A DNA stretch of 64,000 bases from Colwellia sp. GTDB taxonomy: Bacteria; Pseudomonadota; Gammaproteobacteria; Enterobacterales; Alteromonadaceae. The stretch covers positions 97,338 through 161,337 of the forward strand of contig JABSOW010000008.1 in NCBI GenBank assembly GCA_013215465.1. Reading direction: 5' to 3'. Shown here in pieces: positions 11,116-21,492 of the stretch. Position 1 is the stretch's first letter; every line of letters begins with the position of its first letter. Under the pieces are notes generated by a model. It was given only the letters and a program-made list of their open reading frames with translations. It searched no databases and was not told the DNA's origin. The position numbers and the translations under genes are program-made.

Positions 11116-12246
11116 ATGACGTACACTACCTTCAATCAGACACCTAACGACGCACTTCTTGAACCGATGTTCTTAGGGCAATCAGTAAACGTTTCACGTT
11201 ACGATGTGCAAAAACACCCTGCTTTTGAAAAACTTATTGAAAAGCAGTTGTCATTTTTTTGGCGACCTGAAGAAATAGATGTTTCTAAAGATCGTGCTGA
11301 TTGGCAGTCTTTGACAGTGTCAGAAAGGCACATATTCATATCTAACTTGAAGTATCAAACTCTGTTAGATAGCATGGCTGCTCGCTCGGTAAACATGGTT
11401 TTACTACCATTGGTTTCATTGCCTGAACTAGAGACGTGGGTTGAAACCTGGGCGTTCTCTGAGACGATTCATAGCCGTTCATATACCCATATTTTACGTA
11501 ACCTATTTACAAACCCTAGTGAAGTCTTTGATGACATCATGGTTAATCCTGCTATTTTAAAACGTGCAAAGAGTATCGCCAAGTATTTTGATGACGTAAT
11601 TTTAACGACTCAGTTATTGCAGTCACAAGGTGAAGGCACCTATGAAGTAGAAGGTAAGAGTATCGAAGTTACGGAGCGTAAGCTTAAAGAGCGGTTATAT
11701 TTAGCTATATGCTCGGTGAACGCGCTTGAAGCTATTCGCTTTTATGTAAGCTTTGCTTGTTCGTTTGCTTTCGCTGAAAGAGAGCTTCTGGAAGGTAATT
11801 CAAAAATTATCAAAATGATCGCTCGCGACGAAGCTCTGCATTTAACTGGAACGCAGCACATCTTAAATATTTGGGCTAGCGGTAAAGATGATCCTGAAAT
11901 GAAAGAGATATCTCGTGAGTTAAGAGAGCAAGGAAAGCAGATATTTTTAGACGTAGTTGACCAAGAAAAAGAATGGGCAGATTACTTGTTTAAAGATGGT
12001 TCTATGATTGGTCTTAATGCTGCTATTTTAAAGCAATACATTGAATACATCAGTAACCAACGTATGACAGCGATTGGTTTTGATGCACCGTTTGACATTA
12101 AGAGTAACCCACTCCCTTGGATGAACGCTTATTTGGTTTCTGATAACGTTCAAGTTGCTCCACAAGAGTCAGAAATTGTGTCGTACCTTGTTGGACAAGT
12201 GGACTCTGCCGTGTCAGCAGACGACTTCGATAATTTTGATTTATAA
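11116..12246 (+). CDS. nrdB: Ribonucleotide reductase class Ia, beta subunit
   Basis: NrdB carries the diiron centre and the tyrosyl radical used by NrdA. The 376-residue protein keeps the radical tyrosine in [12 protein letters not shown] (about residue 123), iron ligands Asp85, Glu116 and His119, and the second ligand set around [13 protein letters not shown]. The C-terminus DDFDNFDL is the tail that docks on NrdA. An AAGGA lies ten bases before the ATG. It is followed at 9 bases by the ferredoxin gene. Confidence 0.98.
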   Translation: MTYTTFNQTPNDALLEPMFLGQSVNVSRYDVQKHPAFEKLIEKQLSFFWRPEEIDVSKDRADWQSLTVSERHIFISNLKYQTLLDSMAARSVNMVLLPLVSLPELETWVETWAFSETIHSRSYTHILRNLFTNPSEVFDDIMVNPAILKRAKSIAKYFDDVILTTQLLQSQGEGTYEVEGKSIEVTERKLKERLYLAICSVNALEAIRFYVSFACSFAFAERELLEGNSKIIKMIARDEALHLTGTQHILNIWASGKDDPEMKEISRELREQGKQIFLDVVDQEKEWADYLFKDGSMIGLNAAILKQYIEYISNQRMTAIGFDAPFDIKSNPLPWMNAYLVSDNVQVAPQESEIVSYLVGQVDSAVSADDFDNFDL

Positions 12247-12255
12247 CGATTTATC

Positions 12256-12513
12256 TTGAGTGGCTTTAAAATAAAAATTGAGGGAGGGGGTGAAATTCAA
12301 TCCCTTCCTGATTCAACCATATTAGAGTCTATCGAGGCTAATGGTATAGAATGCCACTTTCATTGCAGAGATGGGTTTTGTGGCGCTTGTCGCTGCTCAT
12401 TAAAAAAGGGTACTGTTGAATATAAACAGTACCCTTTAGCTTATGTCGGCGACGATGAAATTCTCACCTGTTGCACCTATCCTACGTCGAATATAGTGAT
12501 AGAAATAGATTAA
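12256..12513 (+). CDS. yfaE: 2Fe-2S ferredoxin, YfaE type (NrdB diferric cofactor maintenance)
   Basis: This 85-residue plant-type ferredoxin binds a 2Fe-2S cluster through C-x4-C-x2-C (CRDGFCGAC) and a later Cys in ILTCC. YfaE proteins are known to deliver electrons to NrdB so the diferric-tyrosyl cofactor can be rebuilt; the position just after nrdB supports this role. The start is TTG, nine bases past the nrdB stop, with no strong Shine-Dalgarno sequence, so translation may depend on coupling to nrdB. Confidence 0.93.
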   Translation: MSGFKIKIEGGGEIQSLPDSTILESIEANGIECHFHCRDGFCGACRCSLKKGTVEYKQYPLAYVGDDEILTCCTYPTSNIVIEID

Positions 12514-12604
12514 GACTCTTTATTCCCTAAAAGTCCGCTTATACAAGCACTAGATAATAACATAACGAACAAAAGGGGAAAGATTTCCCTACCGACAAGC
12601 GATT

Positions 12605-13444
12605 TTATTTGCTTAAGTGACTTGCATGAAAGCGTAAGTGATCTTCAATAAAGCTCGAGATGAAATAGTAACTATGATCATAGCCTTCATGAAGGGTTAA
12701 CTCCAAAGGATAGTTATTGGTTTTGGCCGCAGCCGCTAATAACTCTGGTTTGAGTTGCTCCACTAAAAAATCATCCGCAAGGCCTTGATCAACTTTACCC
12801 GGCACGCACTGTGTTGCCTTTTTTATTAACTCGCTAGCATCATGCTTAACCCAATTAACTTTATCTTTACCTAGATAAGCAGTAAACGCTTTTTGTCCCC
12901 AAGAACAATTCAACGGGTTGCTGATTGGGCTAAATGCTGACATTGACTTATAACGTTCAGGATTTAACATCGCTATGGTTAATGCACCATGCCCACCCAT
13001 CGAGTGCCCAGCAATGGAACGTTTATCTGAAACGGGGAAAGTCGCTTCAATGAGCTCAGGCAACTCTTTAACCACATAATCATACATTTGATAATGACGA
13101 TTCCAAGGCGCTTGCGTAGCATTTACATAAAACCCTGCACCTTGCCCCAAATCATACGCTGCATCATCGGCAACATCAGCCCCACGAGGGCTAGTATCTG
13201 GTGCAACGATAGCGATACCTAATTCAGCAGCAAACCGTAGCGCACCGGCTTTTTGCATAAAATTTTCATCTGTGCATGTTAGACCTGATAGCCAATACAA
13301 TACGGGAACTTTATTAGCATTTGATGCCTGTGGCGGCAAGTAAATGGCAAAACGCATATCGCAGTTTACTGTTTTAGCGTAATGGCTGTACTGCTTGTGC
13401 CAACCACCGAAGCTTTTATTAATACTTAAATTTTCTATTGTCAT
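12605..13444 (-). CDS. fghA: S-formylglutathione hydrolase
   Basis: This alpha/beta hydrolase splits S-formylglutathione into formate and glutathione, the second step of glutathione-dependent formaldehyde detoxification. The 279-residue protein has the nucleophile elbow GHSMGGHGAL (about residues 146-155), a YWLSGLTCTDENF oxyanion region, and the catalytic His in EGYDHSYYF near the C-terminus. GGAG precedes the ATG. It lies 61 bases downstream of frmA and is clearly its partner. It converges on the yfaE gene. Confidence 0.96.
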   Translation of the reverse strand: MTIENLSINKSFGGWHKQYSHYAKTVNCDMRFAIYLPPQASNANKVPVLYWLSGLTCTDENFMQKAGALRFAAELGIAIVAPDTSPRGADVADDAAYDLGQGAGFYVNATQAPWNRHYQMYDYVVKELPELIEATFPVSDKRSIAGHSMGGHGALTIAMLNPERYKSMSAFSPISNPLNCSWGQKAFTAYLGKDKVNWVKHDASELIKKATQCVPGKVDQGLADDFLVEQLKPELLAAAAKTNNYPLELTLHEGYDHSYYFISSFIEDHLRFHASHLSK

Positions 13445-13505
13445 ATTAAGACTCCAAAGTATCGCCCCATGGCTTTACAGCATTATGGGGCAACAGGATT
13501 AACGT

Positions 13506-14648
<1,143 letters not shown>

Positions 14649-14671
14649 TTATATTAATAAACTTTAATTGG

Positions 14672-14693
14672 TTATTGAGCCTAGGCTATAAGT
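14672..14693. promoter_or_regulatory. Candidate LysR operator between frmA and its regulator
   Basis: The palindrome AGCCTAGGCT (14678-14687) sits in the 257-base divergent region and fits the loose T-N11-A rule for LysR-type regulators. No experiment or second copy supports it here. Confidence 0.3.
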
Positions 14694-14893
14694 CTAGACC
14701 AGTAAATGAACTTCAATGTGGTAATGCGATTAAACCGTAATTACTTTAATTTATGAGCGCTGATAAAACTTTCTCGAAATCACTCATTGCTTGGCTATGC
14801 CACATCATGTTGCCTTTATAGGGTGCATTATATCTATTTCTAAAATAATGATAATATAGTGTTTTGGTAAATAACTTTTACATATAGGTAACA

Positions 14894-15763
14894 ATGATGC
14901 AGTGGCAAGGTATTAGTGAGTTTGTTAGCGTTGCAGAAACAGAAAGTTTTACACAAGCATCAAAAAAATTAGCTATATCAACCGCCCAAGTTAGTCGTCA
15001 GGTTAGTGTGTTAGAACAACGGCTTAATATTAAGCTTTTCTATCGAACCACTCGTAAGGTATCACTTACGGAAGAAGGGAAAATTTTTTATCAACACTGC
15101 CGTGGTGTACTTGATGGACTAGATGCGGCTGAAAGAGCTGTGACTAATTTACAATCGAAACCTCAAGGGAAAATAAAATTAACGGCTCCGGTTACCTACG
15201 GTGAACAACAGATTTTGCCTTTGGTAAATAATTTTATGACGCAATATAACAATATTGAAATTACGGCCTATTTAAGTAATCAACAAGTCGACTTAGTTGA
15301 TGAAGGCTATGATCTCGCTATTCGTTTAGGTAAATTAAGTGATTCTTCTATGATGGCAAAAAAGTTAGCTGAGCGAACAAACTATGTTTGTGCATCGCCT
15401 GCTTATTTAGCTAAACATGGTATACCTCACTCGTTGTCTGAACTTGATAAGCATAGCTGTCTGTTAGGCACACGCGATTATTGGCATTTTAATGATGCCA
15501 ATAAGGAAAAAAATATCCGTGTTTCGGGAAAGTTACGCTGTAATAGTGGTTTTGGCTTGGTTGACGCGGCATTAAAAGGCTTAGGAATAGTGCAATTGCC
15601 CGATTACTACATTAAAGAACATCTAAACAATGGTCGCTTGATCACATTGTTGGACAATTATAAAGCGCCTGATGAAGGGATTTGGGCCATTTATCCACAA
15701 AACCGTCATCTTTCGCCCAAAATAAAATTATTGGTAGAGTACTTATTAACACATTTATCATAA
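14894..15763 (+). CDS. LysR-family transcriptional regulator
   Basis: The 289-residue protein has an N-terminal winged helix-turn-helix of LysR type (SFTQASKKLAISTAQVSRQV, about residues 19-38), then the RTTRKVSLTEEG wing and a C-terminal periplasmic-binding-like effector domain from about residue 90. AGGT lies just before tandem ATG codons; either may start. It is transcribed away from frmA-fghA, so regulation of formaldehyde oxidation is the natural inference, but the effector cannot be read from sequence. Confidence 0.92.
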   Translation: MMQWQGISEFVSVAETESFTQASKKLAISTAQVSRQVSVLEQRLNIKLFYRTTRKVSLTEEGKIFYQHCRGVLDGLDAAERAVTNLQSKPQGKIKLTAPVTYGEQQILPLVNNFMTQYNNIEITAYLSNQQVDLVDEGYDLAIRLGKLSDSSMMAKKLAERTNYVCASPAYLAKHGIPHSLSELDKHSCLLGTRDYWHFNDANKEKNIRVSGKLRCNSGFGLVDAALKGLGIVQLPDYYIKEHLNNGRLITLLDNYKAPDEGIWAIYPQNRHLSPKIKLLVEYLLTHLS

Positions 15764-15796
15764 GTGTAGAGCCTGTAAATAGGGGCGTTATTATAT

Positions 15797-15960
15797 TAGG
15801 GTCTGTTGATCTTTCGCGCTTAAATTTTGTTCGAGATAAAAGCGTTTTAATCGCGGCGAGTAGTGTGTAGCCTAGTCATTCTAAGCAAATACTACTCAAC
15901 AATGAGTAAAATGCTTTTAGCCGAATCCTTCGGACAATCTCGAAAGTTCAACAGACCCTA
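15797..15960. mobile_element. 164-bp MITE-like element with 20-bp terminal inverted repeats
   Basis: TAGGGTCTGTTGATCTTTCG at 15797-15816 is mirrored at 15941-15960 with one mismatch. The 124-base centre has no frame of use. The ends can be read as GGGTCTG...CAGACCC flanked by TA on both sides, as expected for a TA-targeting transposase. It lies 33 bases after the LysR stop and 3 bases before the end of the hybrid-kinase gene, so it fills the space between these two convergent genes and may also act as their terminator. Confidence 0.7.
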
Positions 15961-15963
15961 GAA

Positions 15964-18144
15964 TCATTTCACTAAAAAATCAGCTAATTCTTTCGAGTTA
16001 AATGGCTTTCTTAACACTGGATATTCCCAACTTCGATCTTCAATCGCGATATATCCACTAATAGAATATACTTTTACTTTAGAAAATTTTGTCTTCACCA
16101 TATTAACTGCCTCACGGCCAGTGAGATCAGGTAATATCATGTCGGTAATAAAGATATCAAAGTATGCTTCACTATCAAGAACATCAATTAACTCTGCTTT
16201 AGTATTTGCCATAACGACGTGCGCACCTTTACTTTCAAGAAATAACACCACAAATTCTGCAATGCTTATTTCGTCATCTAACACTAATATTCGTTTACCA
16301 ATAAGTTTTGAGTAATCCCCTATGTGCTGTGCCGATACAAAGCGTTGCTCTAATTCTTTACACTTCAAAATTAGCGTAAAGTGCGCACCACCAAGTTCAC
16401 TTGTGCCTTCCACTTGAATTTGGCCATTATGTTTGTACATAGTGTTATATACATTAGCTAAGCCAATACCATTACCTTTATTAACTGATTTTGAACTATA
16501 AAAAGGATCAAATATTTTGGTCAAATTTTCCTTAAGTATACCTATACCACTGTCTTTGACATGTATCTCTAAGCGATTATTTTGCGCTAGGTTCACTGAA
16601 ATATTTATTTTACCACTTAAACTTTTTTCTTGAATAGCATCCTGCGCATTAAGGACTAGATTAAGTAAAATATTAATAAACTCGCCTTGAGGAAAATTAA
16701 TAATGCAATGAATAGGTGAAAAGTCAAAATTGATATTAATAGTGCTTAACAACAATTGCTTAAATAAATATTGGTTATCTTTAATCTCTTGAATTGGATC
16801 AAAGTTCACCACTTTAATGGTTGGTTTACGGGTAAACGCTAATAAACGTTCAGTAACACTTTTTCCCTTATCAATAGCATTTTTAACCCGTTCAATATAA
16901 GTTGAAATATCTTTCTCGCCGCGAGAAAATTTTAATTCCAACATTTCAATAGCGCCTAACGCTACCCCTAATACATTGTTTATATCATGGGAAACATTAC
17001 CAAAAGTATTACCTAGCAAAGCTAAGCGATTAGAAATAATTTGTTGTTGCTCCTGACGAAATTTATCCGTTACATTTTCAACTATCCAAATATAAATACC
17101 CTCTTCAGCTTCATAAGTTACTGATAAATCGAATACACTGTTATATTTATCAAAACTAACATTTGTGTGTTTTATCTGCCCTTTTTCCATGGCTTTCTTT
17201 TTATAAGCTATATATTCAGTAATACTAAAATTAATATAATTAAATAATACTGAGCTGGCATTATCATGGTGTGGCGAAATATCTTGATAAACAACATTGT
17301 CATTATCATCAATAAAAAAAATAGGCACTTTAATCGTTAAATTTACCATTGCTAACAATTTTAACTTTTCAAAAATATCCTCTTGACGAGTAATGTCTTT
17401 CATTACCCCAAAAATGGCTTGCTCTTTACCTTCTGAGTCATGCTCAATTTCAGCAATTATTTCAAGTTTAACCTTGTCACCGTTTAGCTTTTTAATGCAA
17501 CTTTTCAAGTAGAATGGCTTTAACTCATTGATAGCTTGTTTAATTTTATTGGTAAATAAGAACCTATCTTTATCAATAAATAAGCTGGTAACACGATCAA
17601 GCGTTGGCGTGAACAATGCTTCATCTACCCCATACATACGATATAGTTCAGGTGACCAAGTAAGTGATTTATCTTTTAGATCATAACGCCAGTATCCTGA
17701 ATGACTGACTTTTTCAGTAAGAGTTAACCAGTCATGTTGTTTTTTCAACTGAGTATGCATTTTTTTACTATCAGTAATATTTTTAACACTACCTAACATT
17801 AAACTCGCTCGATTACCTTTATATTCAATAACTTTCGCAACAGAACGTACCCAAATAATCTTTTCTTCTTTGGTTGTTAGCGAATATGAAAGATCAACAT
17901 TATCAATTTCCCCCTTAAGGTGACGCTGTATTTGATAATAAATTTCGTTTAAGTCTTTTTGTACTAAATGCTTAGACCAAAATTCTCTAGAATCTTTATA
18001 TGCTTTGCTTTTATAGCCTAATAATCTCATTAATTGAGCAGAATAAAAAACGGTATCTTGCTCAAGATCCCATTCCCAATAAGCTTCACCTAGCCCTTCT
18101 AATATTTTGTGGGTATGACTAAAACTGAGTGAACGTGGTTTCAA
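15964..18144 (-). CDS. Hybrid sensor histidine kinase with PAS domains and C-terminal receiver
   Basis: The 726-residue protein has two clear PAS/PAC units (about 10-125 and 135-255) and a third, weaker one (about 270-360). A histidine phosphoacceptor region follows with FGNVSHDINNVLG, then an ATPase domain with DSGIGI and GNGIGLANVY. The C-terminal receiver (from about 610) has acidic LDDE, phospho-acceptor Asp in FITDMILPD and Lys in VLRKPF. No membrane segment is visible, so it is probably cytoplasmic. The start is TTG, overlapping the preceding stop as TTGA. It is the last gene of the chemosensory operon, suggesting that it feeds into or reads from it. Confidence 0.9.
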   Translation of the reverse strand: MKPRSLSFSHTHKILEGLGEAYWEWDLEQDTVFYSAQLMRLLGYKSKAYKDSREFWSKHLVQKDLNEIYYQIQRHLKGEIDNVDLSYSLTTKEEKIIWVRSVAKVIEYKGNRASLMLGSVKNITDSKKMHTQLKKQHDWLTLTEKVSHSGYWRYDLKDKSLTWSPELYRMYGVDEALFTPTLDRVTSLFIDKDRFLFTNKIKQAINELKPFYLKSCIKKLNGDKVKLEIIAEIEHDSEGKEQAIFGVMKDITRQEDIFEKLKLLAMVNLTIKVPIFFIDDNDNVVYQDISPHHDNASSVLFNYINFSITEYIAYKKKAMEKGQIKHTNVSFDKYNSVFDLSVTYEAEEGIYIWIVENVTDKFRQEQQQIISNRLALLGNTFGNVSHDINNVLGVALGAIEMLELKFSRGEKDISTYIERVKNAIDKGKSVTERLLAFTRKPTIKVVNFDPIQEIKDNQYLFKQLLLSTININFDFSPIHCIINFPQGEFINILLNLVLNAQDAIQEKSLSGKINISVNLAQNNRLEIHVKDSGIGILKENLTKIFDPFYSSKSVNKGNGIGLANVYNTMYKHNGQIQVEGTSELGGAHFTLILKCKELEQRFVSAQHIGDYSKLIGKRILVLDDEISIAEFVVLFLESKGAHVVMANTKAELIDVLDSEAYFDIFITDMILPDLTGREAVNMVKTKFSKVKVYSISGYIAIEDRSWEYPVLRKPFNSKELADFLVK

Positions 18145-19301
18145 AATAATTCATCCTCATCGTCAAGTTCATTAATATCCAACTCTTGCTCTTTACTCAG
18201 CGTTTGTAGTTGGTCTACGCTTATTAACGCATTATCTAATAACTGAATGACTTCTAAAAAGTTAACGTCATCTTGGCTATGTTTTTTCAATGCATTATGA
18301 ACTAGCTCAGTTAAGTATTCTTCTTGTTCCATATTCAAATCTAAAACATGAAAACTAAAACCAATTTTTTGCACTATTTCATTCATAACTTCTTGCTGAT
18401 GATGTTTTGAAATTTCAACCATTTTCTTAGTAGAGTTAACAGCTTGTTTTATTTGCTGCTGTACTGTAACTAAAGAATCTTTATAAGCAATGAACGCCAT
18501 TCTAGCGCCTACACATTCAATAACAGAGGCTAAAGCATCAATAAAAATATCGGTATCAACCGTTCCTTGTTCTAAATTAAGAATAAAAATAGAAACTTGT
18601 GGATGATTAAAAATAGTACGATCGCCAAATTGATACAACCTCGGCTTCACCTTGAGTAACTCCATTACTTCAATTTCGACCGGAGAACACAATCCTTTTT
18701 GAGCACTAAAAAATAAAGGCTTTTCATTTAGCGGGTAAAAGGCGATACAGCCGTGTAACCCCATACTGTAAAAATATGAAAACACCTCATCTCTAATATG
18801 CTCGTATGTCATGCAATGATTAAGTTTAGAAGTAAGTTGCATACAACTACCATATTTAGATGCCTGCGCCATTGAGATATTAATAACATTTTCTTTGGAC
18901 TTTATTTCTTTTTCAAAATGATGGATTTTATCTTGATAAGCAATTAAGTGTGCTAATTTGCTATGTAGGGTTAATAAGGAGATAGGTTTAGCAAGAAAAT
19001 CATCCGCGCCACACTCTAAACCTTTAAGTATGGCTTCTTCGGTAGCAAGCCCTGAGTACAGCACAAAAGATGTCGGTGAGTTATCAATTTTTTGTTGTAA
19101 TAGAATCCAATCGGAACCTTTATCATCACCAATATTTTCATCGACTAAAGCAATATCAAAATTTATTTTCTCTTTTAATAAGTCATTAGCAACAGTAAGG
19201 TTATTTGCACATTTAACCTCATAATCATCCTCTAGACTTTCGGCTAAAAGCTGCAAATATTCTAAATCATCGTCTATGATCAATAAATTATGCTTTTTCA
19301 T
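18141..19301 (-). CDS. Response regulator with uncharacterised C-terminal domain
   Basis: The 386-residue protein starts with a receiver domain: acidic IIDDD near residue 9, phospho-acceptor Asp in IALVDENIGDD, and Lys in FLAKPISLL. The remaining 250 residues do not match an output domain I recognise; a short coiled coil follows the receiver and a helical segment ends the protein. The C-terminus NELDDEDELF is strongly acidic and ends in Leu-Phe like CheD and the membrane receptor of the same operon. It overlaps the hybrid kinase by four bases, so the two are probably a cognate pair. Confidence 0.88.
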   Translation of the reverse strand: MKKHNLLIIDDDLEYLQLLAESLEDDYEVKCANNLTVANDLLKEKINFDIALVDENIGDDKGSDWILLQQKIDNSPTSFVLYSGLATEEAILKGLECGADDFLAKPISLLTLHSKLAHLIAYQDKIHHFEKEIKSKENVINISMAQASKYGSCMQLTSKLNHCMTYEHIRDEVFSYFYSMGLHGCIAFYPLNEKPLFFSAQKGLCSPVEIEVMELLKVKPRLYQFGDRTIFNHPQVSIFILNLEQGTVDTDIFIDALASVIECVGARMAFIAYKDSLVTVQQQIKQAVNSTKKMVEISKHHQQEVMNEIVQKIGFSFHVLDLNMEQEEYLTELVHNALKKHSQDDVNFLEVIQLLDNALISVDQLQTLSKEQELDINELDDEDELF

Positions 19302-19369
19302 TGTTACTTATCCTTGTTTTACTAACTCAAATCCTAATTAAATGTTTATCGTTCGTTGTTGAATACAAT

Positions 19370-21124
19370 TTAGTGCTGAGTGTTATACCAAACATAACTA
19401 GCCTCAACAAAAGTACCATTTTCTTGGTAGTCTAAAGTGTCGCAAAGTTGGTTTACTAGCTCTATCCCTCGACCACTTAGCTTAATACCTTCATTTTGTG
19501 CGAGGCTATTGTTTTTCAGTACGTTATAAATATCAAAACCTTGGCCACTATCTTTGACATTAATCTGCATTTTTCCGCCTTGTTCAAATGGAAAATAACT
19601 CAATTCAATGCTAATAAATTCTTGTTTTCTATTACTGAAACTAAGCTTTTCAAGACGCTTTGAACGTTCTTTAAAATATTGACTAAAGCCGTCAACAGAT
19701 TCTTTTAATGATGAATCAAGCTCTAACACTCCGTGATCTAAAGCATTAATAAAAAGTTCGGTTAAAATAGTATATAGACTGTGCCAATGCTCTCCTGCTC
19801 CCTCAATATCATTTATTTGATTCATAATAATAGGTATGGGGTTTACTGTAGAAAGTAATTTATCGGTAAGTATTAAGTGCCACGACCACGTTGGAGAAAC
19901 ATCATAAAAAGCACATTCAGAGGTGTAAGTTTCTGGAATATGAACTTGGTTTATTTGATTATCTTGTAAATTATCCTGCCAGCCAGAGCATGGTATATCT
20001 ACTAGAGATATATCATCTTCTTGCGACATACTAGCGCAAAATTGTTTAAGACTAGTTAACACATTAGTCGCAATGTCATTATTAAGCATGCCAATTTTAG
20101 CTGCATTTTCAAAGTGTGATATGCCATATTCTTCACCCTGCTCATTTCTAACCTCAATAATACCATCAGTGATCAAGACAAGATGTTCATTAGCTTCAAT
20201 AGAAACAACAATAAGTTCAACATCAGTGAGTAGCTTAGACAAAATACCCAATGGCGGGTGAATTGAAGGAAAGTGGTGTTTTATTGCGGCAGACTCAGAA
20301 AAAACATAACCATCTGGTAGGCCTGCATTAAACACATATGCAGATTTATCATGCTCAGAAATACAAACAAAACAAGCGGAAAAAAACAAATCATTAGGAA
20401 GTAAATGATATAATTGGCGATTTATTTGCGCAACAATATCAAGTAAAGAAAAACCTTTCCTTGTCATTACCCTAAAAGTTTCAGTAACGGGTATTGCACC
20501 AATGGAGGCACGCAAACCGTGACCCGTAAAATCACCTAACAACACATGTAGGTCTCCATTAGGACATAAGGAAGACAGTTGTATATCACCACTAAAAATA
20601 GTAGCCGCTTGCTTAATTACCCCTATTTTATCTAAAGCAAAATTTCTTGATTCGATAACATCTGATATCATTTTTTCAGCAAGTTCGGCATCTTGTTGCT
20701 GTTCTTTTTGTAAATCCTTGACTTGCTGGTATAAATCACTTATCCGCTGAATAGATTTTATTTTCGCTTTAAAAACTTGTGGTGAAAAGGGTCTAATCAA
20801 AATGCTATCGCCACCTGCATCAACACTATCAATAAATGCCTGCTCAGTAGCCATACTGGTAATAAATATCAATGGTGCTAAGCTGTCACCTGAAAATCCC
20901 TTTATTTGCCGAGCAGCTTCATAGCCATCCATTACTGGCATATTTATATCCATCAACACGAGGTCAGGCTCATGCTTTATGTATTGTTTAACGCCACAAG
21001 CACCGTCGTTGGCGATAATAACTTCATAGCCCTCTTCCTTTAGTAAAGTAGAAAGCATCGCACATTGAGAGCTCGAATCATCAACAACAAGTGCTTTTTT
21101 TTGTTGTGAACTATATTCTTTCAT
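19370..21124 (-). CDS. Receiver - PP2C phosphatase (SpoIIE/RsbU type) - anti-sigma-type ATPase switch protein
   Basis: The 584-residue protein has three parts. First is a receiver (about 10-130) with VVDDSSS and the phospho-acceptor in LMDINMPVMDG, but the usual Lys is Arg (ILIRPFSP). Second is a PP2C-type phosphatase (about 170-380) with GDFTGHGL and LITDGIIE. Third is a GHKL ATPase (about 420-580) with ELFINALDHG and GRGIELV. This is the layout of HsbR of the Pseudomonas HptB pathway, where phosphatase and kinase halves set the phosphorylation of a STAS antagonist. The STAS gene lies 21 bases upstream, supporting the same role. Confidence 0.92.
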   Translation of the reverse strand: MKEYSSQQKKALVVDDSSSQCAMLSTLLKEEGYEVIIANDGACGVKQYIKHEPDLVLMDINMPVMDGYEAARQIKGFSGDSLAPLIFITSMATEQAFIDSVDAGGDSILIRPFSPQVFKAKIKSIQRISDLYQQVKDLQKEQQQDAELAEKMISDVIESRNFALDKIGVIKQAATIFSGDIQLSSLCPNGDLHVLLGDFTGHGLRASIGAIPVTETFRVMTRKGFSLLDIVAQINRQLYHLLPNDLFFSACFVCISEHDKSAYVFNAGLPDGYVFSESAAIKHHFPSIHPPLGILSKLLTDVELIVVSIEANEHLVLITDGIIEVRNEQGEEYGISHFENAAKIGMLNNDIATNVLTSLKQFCASMSQEDDISLVDIPCSGWQDNLQDNQINQVHIPETYTSECAFYDVSPTWSWHLILTDKLLSTVNPIPIIMNQINDIEGAGEHWHSLYTILTELFINALDHGVLELDSSLKESVDGFSQYFKERSKRLEKLSFSNRKQEFISIELSYFPFEQGGKMQINVKDSGQGFDIYNVLKNNSLAQNEGIKLSGRGIELVNQLCDTLDYQENGTFVEASYVWYNTQH

Positions 21125-21145
21125 ATCAAAACCAACCCAAAGAGT

Positions 21146-21454
21146 TTAACGTTCTATGGTCATTAAACGATGAAATTGAGCTATTGTTAAAATTTTATTA
21201 ACCGTATCACTTGGATTTAAAATAACCAATGTACCTTCATACATATCTACATGATCTTTCAATAACAAAATCATACCTAAGGCTGAGCTATCCATATACT
21301 CGGTTTGACTTAAATCTAGTGCATAATTAAATTTTTTAGTTGTACATTGACTATAAGCATCACGAAATTGTTGGTGTAAAGAAAAATCAAAGCGCTCATT
21401 AACAACAATGTTAATTTTATTATCTTCTTGTGAAATATTGCTACTTACTGACAT
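21146..21454 (-). CDS. STAS-domain anti-sigma factor antagonist (HsbA-like)
   Basis: This 102-residue single STAS domain has the phosphorylatable serine motif YMDSSALGMILLL near residue 58. Such proteins switch partner when the serine is phosphorylated by a GHKL kinase and dephosphorylated by a PP2C enzyme. Both activities are predicted in the next gene, 21 bases downstream. AGGGAG lies seven bases before the ATG. Partners could be an anti-sigma factor or a diguanylate cyclase, as in the Pseudomonas HsbA system; neither is encoded nearby. Confidence 0.88.
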   Translation of the reverse strand: MSVSSNISQEDNKINIVVNERFDFSLHQQFRDAYSQCTTKKFNYALDLSQTEYMDSSALGMILLLKDHVDMYEGTLVILNPSDTVNKILTIAQFHRLMTIER

Positions 21455-21492
21455 ATATTTTCTCCCTAAAAACTTCTCTTAAAGTTAAAGCA

